Origin: Phycisphaerae bacterium
Lineage (GTDB): Bacteria; Planctomycetota; Phycisphaerae; UBA1845; Fen-1342
Direction of reading: 5' to 3'
NCBI GenBank assembly: GCA_017999985.1
Contig: JAGNKU010000004.1
Span: 62,001 to 126,000 of the forward strand
Length of the DNA: 64,000 bases
Shown here: positions 49,125 through 56,587 of the stretch, in pieces
Position numbering within the stretch: position 1 is the first letter of the stretch
How the letters are laid out: each line of letters begins with the position of its first letter
Program-made: the position numbers and the translations under genes
Notes under the pieces: generated by a model
What the model was told of the DNA's origin: nothing
Seen by the model: the letters and a program-made list of their open reading frames with translations, nothing else
Databases searched by the model: none

Positions 49125-50912
49125 ATGAAGCTATCGTGCCGCATCTTGATACTGCTCGGATTGACCGGCCTGATCGGCGTGCCGACCGCGTCAGCCGACC
49201 CCAACCAGCCGTTCGTGCTGGTGAATGTCATTGACCTGTATGAGTTCTTCAGCGCACCCGAGGGCGTGCCGCTGGATCCCAGCGACCCCAATTTCCCCAG
49301 CGCGTGGAATCCGGCCAGCGGCCCCCCGCCGAACTACGCCCTCTACCGCGCCGACCCGCGGCTGGGAACCAACCCAGGCGCGATCACCGTCGACGGCGAC
49401 CGCCTGTGGATCAGCGGTTACCACAACGGCTACAACTATGAGGGCAGCACGCTCAACAAGCAGTTGGCGTGGTACAATTCGCTCGGCGTCGGCGAGGTAC
49501 AGAACATCCTGACCACGTCCGGTTTCGACGGTTCGCTCGTCAAGTTCCTGAACACCGTGCATTTCGGCCCGGGGATTCGTAACACCGATTCCTTCACCGG
49601 AATCGATCTCGACCCGGTCGCCCAGATCCTGTATGTCGCTTTTGACGACATCATCGACCTCAACCCCACCTTGCTGCCGCCGGGTGCCGATCCACAGGTC
49701 GGCTCGTACATCGCGGCCGTGGACGTTGATCCGAACAGCCCGGCATATGGCCAATTCCTGTGGCAGCTCAGTGATCCCTTCCACCCCTTTGTCCCGCCCT
49801 TCGAGCCAGGCGACCGGTTCTACGGCGGTGTGGCGGTCGACCCGCTCGATCCGACCCGCCTGTTCGTGCCACAGAACGGCGGGCCCGCCGCCGCGGAGTT
49901 TGGGTTCCGCGTCATCGACGCAACCAACCCCCTGGGGCTGGACCCCAACGACCCGGCGACCCGCGTGAACATAAAGGACATTGACGCCACGTGTCCCGCG
50001 ACCTTTTACCGGGGGATCGCGTTCGACGCGGTCACCGGCGACATGTTCGTCCGAAACGCCAATGCGGCCGAGCGGATTCCGCGCAATCCGAACCTGCCGA
50101 CCGCGCCGTTTCGTCCGGCACCGCGCTTCATCGAGGAACCGGCCGGCGGGAACGGCGTGGCCAACACGGTGGCCACCGGCGACGACGTGCAACTGATCCC
50201 CGTGAACGGCGCGACGGCGCCCGGCGCCAACATCATCGCGGCCGGTGCCAACGGATTGATCGATAGCATTCCCGCCGGCGATGACGTGTACAGCGCCACG
50301 GAACTGGTGAATGAACGTCCGATCGGCAACAAAAACCTCCCGGACGACGATGGCGAATGCAACGAGGACCCGGTCAACGGCTTCCCGAATGGCCCGTTCG
50401 CGCAGGGCCAGGGGCTGGCCGTCGTGTCCGCCAGCAATCTGGTCAACCTGACCGAGGATCTGGTGGTGGCGAACAACCGGCCAACGTTCGGCGGCAATCA
50501 GTTGACTGACATCCGCTTTTTCAACCTGTCGGGTGCGCAGGTGGCACAGCTCCCCATCCCGTGCAGCCCGCTCCCGAGCGCCAGCACGGGTCTGGCGTAT
50601 TACGACCTCGACTACGACGAAACCGGCGGCACGCTGGTCGTGTGCAGCCTGGAGGATCGTCTGGTCTATGTCTTCAAGGCACAAACCACGGACGGCCCCG
50701 CCTACCCGCAGTTCGACTATACGCGCAACGGCGTGACCGACATGCGCGACTTCTGGGGCTTCCAGGCGTGCTTCACCGGGTCGGAGCTGCCGCCGGATGC
50801 GCCGCGCCTTTCGCTGAACTGCATGCGGATGAACACGGACAGTGATTGTGACGTGGACATCGAAGATTTCTGGGCCATGGAGGAAGTCTGGAACACGATC
50901 GGTGGTCCCTAG
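49125..50912 (+). CDS. Secreted protein with propeller-like repeats and dockerin-like C-terminus
   Basis: A 595-residue exported protein with a signal peptide (about 1-24, ending ASA). A long repeat region follows with blades such as NPGAITVDGDRLWISGYHNG, SFTGIDLDPVAQILYVAFDD and GGVAVDPLDPTRLFVPQ. The C-terminal ~70 residues are a dockerin-like pair (FDYTRNGVTDMRDFWGFQAC, DSDCDVDIEDFWAMEEVWN). I cannot name a substrate. AAGGAGG lies 9 nt before the ATG at 49125. It is in a row with the PEP-CTERM and prepilin genes, upstream of the GntR/LacI regulator. It probably binds or senses an extracellular compound. Confidence 0.75.
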   Translation: MKLSCRILILLGLTGLIGVPTASADPNQPFVLVNVIDLYEFFSAPEGVPLDPSDPNFPSAWNPASGPPPNYALYRADPRLGTNPGAITVDGDRLWISGYHNGYNYEGSTLNKQLAWYNSLGVGEVQNILTTSGFDGSLVKFLNTVHFGPGIRNTDSFTGIDLDPVAQILYVAFDDIIDLNPTLLPPGADPQVGSYIAAVDVDPNSPAYGQFLWQLSDPFHPFVPPFEPGDRFYGGVAVDPLDPTRLFVPQNGGPAAAEFGFRVIDATNPLGLDPNDPATRVNIKDIDATCPATFYRGIAFDAVTGDMFVRNANAAERIPRNPNLPTAPFRPAPRFIEEPAGGNGVANTVATGDDVQLIPVNGATAPGANIIAAGANGLIDSIPAGDDVYSATELVNERPIGNKNLPDDDGECNEDPVNGFPNGPFAQGQGLAVVSASNLVNLTEDLVVANNRPTFGGNQLTDIRFFNLSGAQVAQLPIPCSPLPSASTGLAYYDLDYDETGGTLVVCSLEDRLVYVFKAQTTDGPAYPQFDYTRNGVTDMRDFWGFQACFTGSELPPDAPRLSLNCMRMNTDSDCDVDIEDFWAMEEVWNTIGGP

Positions 50913-50942
50913 CCCCGTTCGGCAGCATTCAGCCGGGCACGG

Positions 50943-50958
50943 CAACGACGTGTCGTTG
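50943..50958. promoter_or_regulatory. Palindrome upstream of the GntR/LacI regulator gene
   Basis: CAACGAC-GT-GTCGTTG has perfect 7-bp arms around a 2-bp centre, 28 bp before the regulator start. A 2-nt loop is too small for an RNA hairpin, so a DNA-level protein site is more likely. It differs from the TTGTTATATAA operators, so it may serve a different protein. Confidence 0.4.
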
Positions 50959-50986
50959 GGTCGTGGGCGCTGGCGGCGAGCGAATC

Positions 50987-52108
50987 ATGCAGGAACCTGG
51001 CCTCAATCACGGTTTGACGCTTCGGCGGGTCGACCATCAGAATCCGACCCCCAAGTATCTGCAGGCGCGCGAGATTCTCATCGGCGCCATCCGCGCGGGC
51101 ACGTTGCCCCCAGGCACCAAGCTGCCCTCGACGAAGGAGATCGGATCGCTCGTCGACATCAGCCTGATCACGGCCCACAAGGCCCTGGAAGGTCTGGTGG
51201 AGACCGGCTGGTTACGCCGCGAAGTCGGCCGCGGAACCTACGTCCGCGAGGACGTTGACCCCCGGAACGGCGTGCAAAGACAGCTTTTCATCGGCCTGAT
51301 CCTCGATCGACACGTGAACATCGACGACTACTACCACAGCACGATCATCAACGCGCTGCGGCGCGCAGCCTGGGCCGATGCACGGCGGGTCGAGTTCTTC
51401 TTCCACGACCGCTGCGACCTGCGCGACCGACGCCGAAAGGACGTCGGCGCCATCTGCGTGCACCCCGTCCTGGAGATGCAGGGGCAGGTCGAAGAGCTGG
51501 CCCAGCGTTGCCCCGTGGTTGTGCTCGGCGGGACGCTACCCACCAGTCGTGTCGTCTGCGTCGATTGCGACAACGCCAGCGGCGCGCGTGCCGCGGTCCG
51601 GCATCTGCTCGAGCTGGGGCACCGGCGGTTCATGCTGCTCTCTGGCCCGCTGAGCCTGAGCAACGCGCGCGACCGCGTCGTGGGCGCCACCGCGGAGCTG
51701 GCTAAGGACGGGATCACGCTGGAGCCGCAGGAACTGCAGGTCTCCCGGGACAGTGTGATACTGGACGACGACACAAAGGTCCGGCTCGAGCGCCGGCTGA
51801 CCGGTCCCGACCGCCCCACGGCCATTTTGGCCGGTGGGTTCTACCTCGCGCTCGCGGCCATGCAGACAGCGCGCCAAGCGGGGCTGGTCATTCCGGAGGA
51901 CGTGTCAATCATCGGGTTCGATGATCCACCCTCGGCCTCCCTGCTCGATCCGCCGCTGACGACCGTGCGGCAGCCGCTGAATGAAATGGCCGCCCAAGCT
52001 TACAGCCTGACCCGACGCTCCATCGTGGACCGGCAACCGGACGCACGCGCTTGTCTGTTGCCGACGGAATTGACGGTGCGCGGCTCCACGGGGCCCGCAC
52101 CCTGTTGA
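50987..52108 (+). CDS. GntR-type HTH / LacI-type ligand-binding regulator (AraR-like)
   Basis: A 373-residue repressor fusing an N-terminal GntR winged helix with a C-terminal periplasmic-binding-protein-like sensor, as in AraR. Residues 20-85 are the HTH (PKYLQAREILIGAIRAGTLP, GTKLPSTKEIGSLVDIS, RREVGRGTYVRE). From about 95 the LacI-like domain runs (LFIGLILDRHVNIDDYYHS, CVDCDNASGARAAVRHLLEL, GHRRFMLLSG, SIIGFDDPPSASLLDPPLTT), a sugar-binding fold. The sugar is unknown. The start ATG has only a weak GGCGAG site. The palindromes TTGTTATATAA (46335, 46772) and CAACGAC-GT-GTCGTTG (50943) are candidate operators. It probably controls the GHL10 operon and the secreted-protein genes on both sides. 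Confidence 0.88.
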   Translation: MQEPGLNHGLTLRRVDHQNPTPKYLQAREILIGAIRAGTLPPGTKLPSTKEIGSLVDISLITAHKALEGLVETGWLRREVGRGTYVREDVDPRNGVQRQLFIGLILDRHVNIDDYYHSTIINALRRAAWADARRVEFFFHDRCDLRDRRRKDVGAICVHPVLEMQGQVEELAQRCPVVVLGGTLPTSRVVCVDCDNASGARAAVRHLLELGHRRFMLLSGPLSLSNARDRVVGATAELAKDGITLEPQELQVSRDSVILDDDTKVRLERRLTGPDRPTAILAGGFYLALAAMQTARQAGLVIPEDVSIIGFDDPPSASLLDPPLTTVRQPLNEMAAQAYSLTRRSIVDRQPDARACLLPTELTVRGSTGPAPC

Positions 52109-52123
52109 CGTCTTCTACCCGGT

Positions 52124-52144
52124 GCCGGACGGCAGTCGTCCGGC
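52124..52144 (+). terminator. Hairpin downstream of the regulator gene
   Basis: GCCGGACG and CGTCCGGC pair perfectly (8 bp) around a GCAGT loop, 15 bp after the regulator stop. No T tract follows, so a strong intrinsic terminator is not proven. A second small stem, CCAGCA/TGCTGG (52177-52192), lies in the leader of the next gene. Confidence 0.4.
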
Positions 52145-52231
52145 CGGAGAGACATGCAGGACATAAGAAGTAACCGCCAGCACCCATGCTGGGCACGTTG
52201 CCAGACAATGACTGATCGGCAGGAGGAAATC

Positions 52232-53101
52232 ATGCGTAACATGCTCATCGCCGCACTCGGCATGCTCATGACCGCCAGCCTGGCCGTTGGCCAGACCGTG
52301 ACGGTCAGCCTGGAATCGCCGCAAAACGGCCTGACCCTTGCCCCGGGCACGACGGTGGAGTGGACGATCAAGACCACCGTGTCCACCGGCGACAATGCGG
52401 GCTTGGCCCTGCTCGTCTGCGATCTGGTGCAGGACCCCAACAACCCGGCCAAGTTCGATATACCGCCGGCCGCCCTGTCCAGCGTGGATGCGACCATGGC
52501 CCAGTTCAGTCGACCGGCAGGCATCTGCAACCCTGGCGAAACCGTGCCGACCTCGGGTTACACGGGCGTGCAGCGTGGGACCCCCGGCGCCATGAACCTA
52601 GTCCAGATCGGCGGGAGCCAGAACACGTTCGGCCTGCCCGGCGCGACCATGGGCCAGGACGTCAACGTGCTGGGCGGCATCGGACAAAGTGGACCCCAGG
52701 TGGTGGCGGGCGGTTCGTTCGCCGCGCCAGGCGCGAGCGGCACCTACATCTTCCGCGTGGCGAACGTCCTGGCCAATGTGTTGGAGAGCATCAGCGCGCC
52801 GCCGAGTCACTCGCCGGTGCGGACGGCGACCACGACGCTGCTCAACGACGGGGTGATCACCTTCGCGGTGGGACCGCAGTACTGCCTGGGCGACTTGAAC
52901 TGTGACAACCAGGTGAGTTTCGTGGACATCAACGCGTTCGTGCTGTACCTGTCCAACTTCACGGTGTGGCAAACCACGTACACCGGCTGCAGCGCGAAGA
53001 ACGGCGACATCAATGATGACGGCACGTATCCGAGTTTCAGTGACATCAACGCGTTCGTGACGCTGCTCAGTACGAACTCCCTGCCGATCATCTGCCCGTA
53101 G
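52232..53101 (+). CDS. Secreted protein with dockerin-like C-terminus
   Basis: A 289-residue exported protein. It has a signal peptide (about 1-20, ending AVGQ) and one beta-sandwich domain (VTVSLESPQNGLTLAPGTTV, then GLALLVCDLVQDPNNPAKF). The C-terminal dockerin-like pair is GDLNCDNQVSFVDINAF and GDINDDGTYPSFSDINAF, ending in LLSTNSLPIICP. AGGAGG lies 5 nt before the ATG. The dockerin-like part is of the same subtype as in the proteins at 8919 and 9598. The substrate or partner is unknown. It is the last gene of the presumed regulator-linked locus. Confidence 0.78.
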   Translation: MRNMLIAALGMLMTASLAVGQTVTVSLESPQNGLTLAPGTTVEWTIKTTVSTGDNAGLALLVCDLVQDPNNPAKFDIPPAALSSVDATMAQFSRPAGICNPGETVPTSGYTGVQRGTPGAMNLVQIGGSQNTFGLPGATMGQDVNVLGGIGQSGPQVVAGGSFAAPGASGTYIFRVANVLANVLESISAPPSHSPVRTATTTLLNDGVITFAVGPQYCLGDLNCDNQVSFVDINAFVLYLSNFTVWQTTYTGCSAKNGDINDDGTYPSFSDINAFVTLLSTNSLPIICP

Positions 53102-53125
53102 GCCGATGGCAGGCGGGTTGTGAGC

Positions 53126-53395
53126 AGGGCGCAACTTCCGCAGACCGGTCGATGGAATCGCGCGGCGTGGTCGATCGCCGCCAATCTCGCCGAACGCAAC
53201 GGCCGCTACACGAAAGCCGATCGCGGCACTTCTTCATGATCGCACGCGGCTCGGCGCAGGAATGCGGCCCGCTGCTCGAACTCGCCCGCCGGCAAACGCT
53301 GCTTTCCGACGACCGCCACAGCCAGCTCAAAGCTGCGCTGGAGGAAGTCGCGCGCGAGCAAATGGCCGCGGCCTGCCTTCTTGACCATGCCGCTT
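53126..53395 (+). pseudogene. Frameshifted four-helix-bundle (S23/IVP-type) protein gene
   Basis: One frame reads WNRAAWSIAANLAERNGR then YTKADR up to about 53222. The next frame continues RHFFMIARGSAQECGPLLEL and DRHSQLKAALEEVAREQM. Together they match the conserved S-I-xx-NIAEGxGR...FxxIARGSAxE core of the small four-helix-bundle family first seen in 23S rRNA intervening sequences. A single lost base and a missing N-terminus explain the break. The rest of the 402-bp gap up to 53503 shows no gene. Confidence 0.7.
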
Positions 53396-53503
53396 CATCG
53401 AGTCGTCGCCACGGATTAGAATCGCATCGGCTGGGCTCTTGTGGGCCTGCGTGCCTTCTGCGGGCGGTGCTCACAGCGCGGGAACTTCACAGCGGGATAG
53501 CGC

Positions 53504-53995
53504 ATGCCGCGTCAGCTTCGACGCAGACTATGGTGGTTGGCGACGGGCGCGGCCGGCGCACTCGCCGCGCTCCTGTTGATTACGTCGTTCGCGCCGCTCT
53601 CGTTCGATTGGGGCGGCGAGCGCCTCATACTCCGCGACGGCGGCGCCGGACTAACCTATTGGGGCATCGGCTGCGAATGGGCCGATCTGGCCCATTGGCC
53701 GCGTGTCGAAATGCGGTTCAAGAGCCCATGGGACGGGGCCGATGGTCCGCTGCATTGGTACTGGCGGCCAGTCAAGGGCGGCTTCACATTCAGCTCCAAC
53801 CAGCGAATCGCGTATTTTCCGCTGTACATGCTGCTGCCGCCGCTGGTCCTGGCGGCCTGGTTTCTGCGCGTCCCCAAGTATGCATTCTCTGCCTGCCAGC
53901 GCTGCGGCTATAACCTCACCGGCAACGTCAGCGGGCGGTGCCCGGAGTGCGGCAAACGGGTAACGTGTAAATGTGAGCGCGGAGTAGTAGAATGA
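53504..53995 (+). CDS. Small membrane protein with C-terminal zinc ribbon
   Basis: The 163-residue protein has two membrane segments: WWLATGAAGALAALLLITS near the N-terminus and FPLYMLLPPLVLAAWFL around residue 108. At the C-terminus is a four-cysteine zinc ribbon, CQRCGYNLTGNVSGRCPECG. This ribbon is a hallmark of planctomycete small proteins of unknown role; similar ones are found in pairs, as here. The ~75 residues between the helices face outside and contain WDGADGPLHWYWRPV. The stop overlaps the start of the next gene (ATGA), which encodes a protein of the same kind, so the two are translationally coupled. Confidence 0.72.
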   Translation: MPRQLRRRLWWLATGAAGALAALLLITSFAPLSFDWGGERLILRDGGAGLTYWGIGCEWADLAHWPRVEMRFKSPWDGADGPLHWYWRPVKGGFTFSSNQRIAYFPLYMLLPPLVLAAWFLRVPKYAFSACQRCGYNLTGNVSGRCPECGKRVTCKCERGVVE

Positions 53996-54540
53996 CGCAG
54001 TCGCGGCGATTGCGGCCTGTGGCGAAGTGGGGCGCAACCACCGGGTTCGCGCTCAGCGTCGTCATGACCGTGTTCAACGCGCTGACGTCGGTCAGCTGGG
54101 GGAGTCCCGAGGGCCATGTCTGCGTGTACCTCCAGAACGGCGATTTTCACTGTTGTTGGACCTGGCCCCAATACGTGCGGGCGGGGGAGCCCGGGTGGTC
54201 ATGGGGCAGTCATGATTTGTTCTTTCCGCTTGCGCCACCCGGCAGAATATCACGGGTGCTCGGAACGTCTGCCAATTTTGTAGGGTTGACCGGCCGCGAT
54301 TGCTCAGCGGCGGAATACCGCGTAGGACGGGCGGGGTACATGCTGTCCCTTCCTCTCTGGTTGCTCGTAGGCGTGACGTTCGCTGCATCTCTCGCTCTTT
54401 GGCGGCTCGACATTTCTCGGCGTATCTCGACAAGCCGCTGCCAAAGCTGCGGCTACGACCTCACCGGCAACGTCAGCGGCCGGTGCCCGGAATGTGGGCA
54501 CGCGATGGATGGAGGTGGCGGGCATGCAATCAGCAATTAG
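53992..54540 (+). CDS. Second small membrane protein with zinc ribbon
   Basis: A 182-residue relative of the preceding gene. It has an N-terminal membrane segment (WGATTGFALSVVMTVFNAL), an external part with several Cys and Trp residues (FHCCWTWPQYVRAGEPGWSW), and a second hydrophobic segment (LPLWLLVGVTFAASLALW). The ribbon near the end reads CQSCGYDLTGNVSGRCPECG. The two proteins share ribbon and topology but little else, so they probably diverged after an old duplication. The function is unknown. Its last 17 bp overlap the next gene, so three genes form a coupled unit. Confidence 0.72.
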   Translation: MTQSRRLRPVAKWGATTGFALSVVMTVFNALTSVSWGSPEGHVCVYLQNGDFHCCWTWPQYVRAGEPGWSWGSHDLFFPLAPPGRISRVLGTSANFVGLTGRDCSAAEYRVGRAGYMLSLPLWLLVGVTFAASLALWRLDISRRISTSRCQSCGYDLTGNVSGRCPECGHAMDGGGGHAISN

Positions 54541-56389
54541 GTCCGCATTAGCGAATTCGCCTGCGATAGCGCTCATGCTGCTGGTCGGTAACGCCGCGTG
54601 CTGGGCAACCGGACCGCTGTACCAGACGGATTACCAGATCTCTCAGCACCCCATCGTCGTCGTTGCCACCTGGGACCGGGCCGCCGTCAGGGAACACCAC
54701 CTGATAGCCGGCAACGTCTGCAAAGAGCCGGAGGCATTCACGGAGTTGAACGTGCTCCGCGTCCTGTGCGGCGACCTGCAACCTGGAAAGCACCAGCTCA
54801 TGTTCGGCTGGGGGGTCGCGTGGAACGCGGACGGCAGCGGGCTGGCAACCTGGACGTCAACGGATATCCCCGGGGATGTGGATGACATCACCCAGCCCAG
54901 CCTCTGGTTCCTCGACCGCAAGCGCAGTTGGGACGCCGCCGACCCGCTGGAATACTTGCACATCCCGTACTATCGCGCAGTCCAGCCCCTCGCGCTCGAG
55001 CCGTACTTTCAGGCGCTGCTGACGCCGGATCGTGACCGCGCCGTGATCGCGCTGCTGCAGGCGGGCGACCCGCTGATCGTCCGCCGAGCGCTCCGCTACG
55101 CGTGCGGCGAGATCTGGCCCTGGCCGTTCGGGCCGCGCGAAGGCGACGAACTGGCATACGATCGCCCGCACGAGCGCGAGCGTCTGCTCGCCGAGGCCGC
55201 CCCCGCCGTCGGCCGCATCATCGACAGCACACTCGAGGAGCTGCGCCCACTGGCGGTCGCGGTCTACGCCGAACTGGTGAAAACCGAGCGCCAGCCGCGC
55301 CTGCGGGCGTTGCTGGCGGATCGCAACCCGACCGTGCGCGGCGTCGCCATCGGCCTGCTCACGCGGGACAAGGACGCGGCCAGCCTGACCGCCATGGCGA
55401 CAGCAGTCGCGGGCGTGGACGATGCCTCGGTCGCCTGCAGGATCATTGACGCCGTCACCGCCTGGGATGAGCCGCGGGCAGTGCCGCTCCTGATTCCCTT
55501 TCTGGAGAACGATCGCAGCGCATACCGCTACGGCGATGACTGGGGAATTCCGGCGCTCAAGGCCCGCGCGGCGTTGCACGCGCTGACCGGGTGCTGGTTT
55601 CCGTATCGCGTGTCCGCAGCGGCAGACGCGTGGTCCCAGGTCGCAGACCTCGCGGACCGCCCACAACAGAAGCGCCGCCTCGCGGAGCTGCTGCCCGACC
55701 CGGAGTTCCCAGTGACGGCGGAGCTGGTCGGCACGGCGCGCCCGGCTTCGAGCCAGCCCGCGCCGACGACCGAGCCGACGCGCGTGCAGTCAGCCCTGCG
55801 CGCGGGGATGTATTTACCGGCGGACGACGCGCTCGTCACCGTGCGGTTGCGGAATGTCATCGGCCACCCGATCACGATCCGGCGCTTCCCGTCGGCCGTG
55901 AACCTGCAGTGGCCCGGCGGCCTGCACGACTATGCTGCCGGCCCGCAGCCCAGTGAAGAGACGAACGCCGACTTTACGGACCTGACGCCCGGCGAGGTGA
56001 TCGAGTTCGAGATCGCGCTCTACAGTAGCTTCCTGCGCGCGGAGCCGGACCGCCGCATGTTGCGGCTCGAGTACGCGCGGTTTCCACCCACGTGCGAAGA
56101 GCACTGTTGGATCGGCATGCTCTCCGTTGAGTTTGGGGCGCTCTGGAAGGAGGAACGGAAGTTCGCGTGGGTCGAGGAGTGCTGGCCCAACGGAAACCTG
56201 CGGGCGAGAGGCCAGACCCTTAACGGAGACCGGTTCGGCGAGTGGCATTTCTTCAACGAGGCTGGCGACCGAATCAGGATTGTCGATTACTCCGGCGGCC
56301 ACGCCGAGACGGTGTGCAACCCGGCGCACTCGGACAACAAGAGAGCTGGACGGCGACCGGCGACTGCCACGCAGACGACGGGACCGTAG
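54524..56389 (+). CDS. Secreted protein with HEAT-like repeats and MORN-like C-terminus
   Basis: A 621-residue exported protein. The start at 54524 has GGAGG nine nt upstream and a signal peptide follows (ALMLLVGNAACW). A first domain includes VVVATWDRAAVREHHLIAGN and PGKHQLMFGWGVAW. Residues ~160-340 are alpha-helical HEAT-like repeats (RPLAVAVYAELVKTERQPRL, NPTVRGVAIGLLTRDKDAA). A beta-sandwich domain follows (DALVTVRLRNVIGHPITIRR). Near the C-terminus is a MORN-variant repeat (ECWPNGNLRARGQTLNGDR, then GEWHFFNEAGDRIR). The role is unknown; such combinations suggest a protein-interaction scaffold in the envelope. It overlaps the zinc-ribbon gene and is probably co-transcribed. Confidence 0.68.
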   Translation: MQSAIRSALANSPAIALMLLVGNAACWATGPLYQTDYQISQHPIVVVATWDRAAVREHHLIAGNVCKEPEAFTELNVLRVLCGDLQPGKHQLMFGWGVAWNADGSGLATWTSTDIPGDVDDITQPSLWFLDRKRSWDAADPLEYLHIPYYRAVQPLALEPYFQALLTPDRDRAVIALLQAGDPLIVRRALRYACGEIWPWPFGPREGDELAYDRPHERERLLAEAAPAVGRIIDSTLEELRPLAVAVYAELVKTERQPRLRALLADRNPTVRGVAIGLLTRDKDAASLTAMATAVAGVDDASVACRIIDAVTAWDEPRAVPLLIPFLENDRSAYRYGDDWGIPALKARAALHALTGCWFPYRVSAAADAWSQVADLADRPQQKRRLAELLPDPEFPVTAELVGTARPASSQPAPTTEPTRVQSALRAGMYLPADDALVTVRLRNVIGHPITIRRFPSAVNLQWPGGLHDYAAGPQPSEETNADFTDLTPGEVIEFEIALYSSFLRAEPDRRMLRLEYARFPPTCEEHCWIGMLSVEFGALWKEERKFAWVEECWPNGNLRARGQTLNGDRFGEWHFFNEAGDRIRIVDYSGGHAETVCNPAHSDNKRAGRRPATATQTTGP

Positions 56390-56587
56390 CCGAGTGCACG
56401 CTGCTTCAACGACGCTCCGCGCCCGCCGGCTGAGCGCGAACGCGGGTGCGACAATAGCCAAGGTCCGATAGCCTCCCGCCGCGTCCACCCGAGCAGGCCA
56501 CGCCGGCGGAGTGCTTTCCGCCAATTCGCCCTCAGGGTCCCGTCGCCGCAGGTGTACAATGGCCGCGGGGAGAAAGGCGGTGCGCGG
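56390..56587 (+). promoter_or_regulatory. Intergenic region with candidate -10 for the second GHL10 gene
   Basis: TACAAT (56555-56560) lies 27 nt before the ATG at 56588 and could be a -10 element; no clear -35 is seen. GGGAGAAAGGCGG supplies the ribosome site. No coding signal is seen in the rest. Confidence 0.35.

Noticed and set aside
53152-53913. 253-codon frame as one gene
   Set aside because: Only its first part encodes four-helix-bundle residues; after about 53400 it is an alternate frame of the zinc-ribbon gene.
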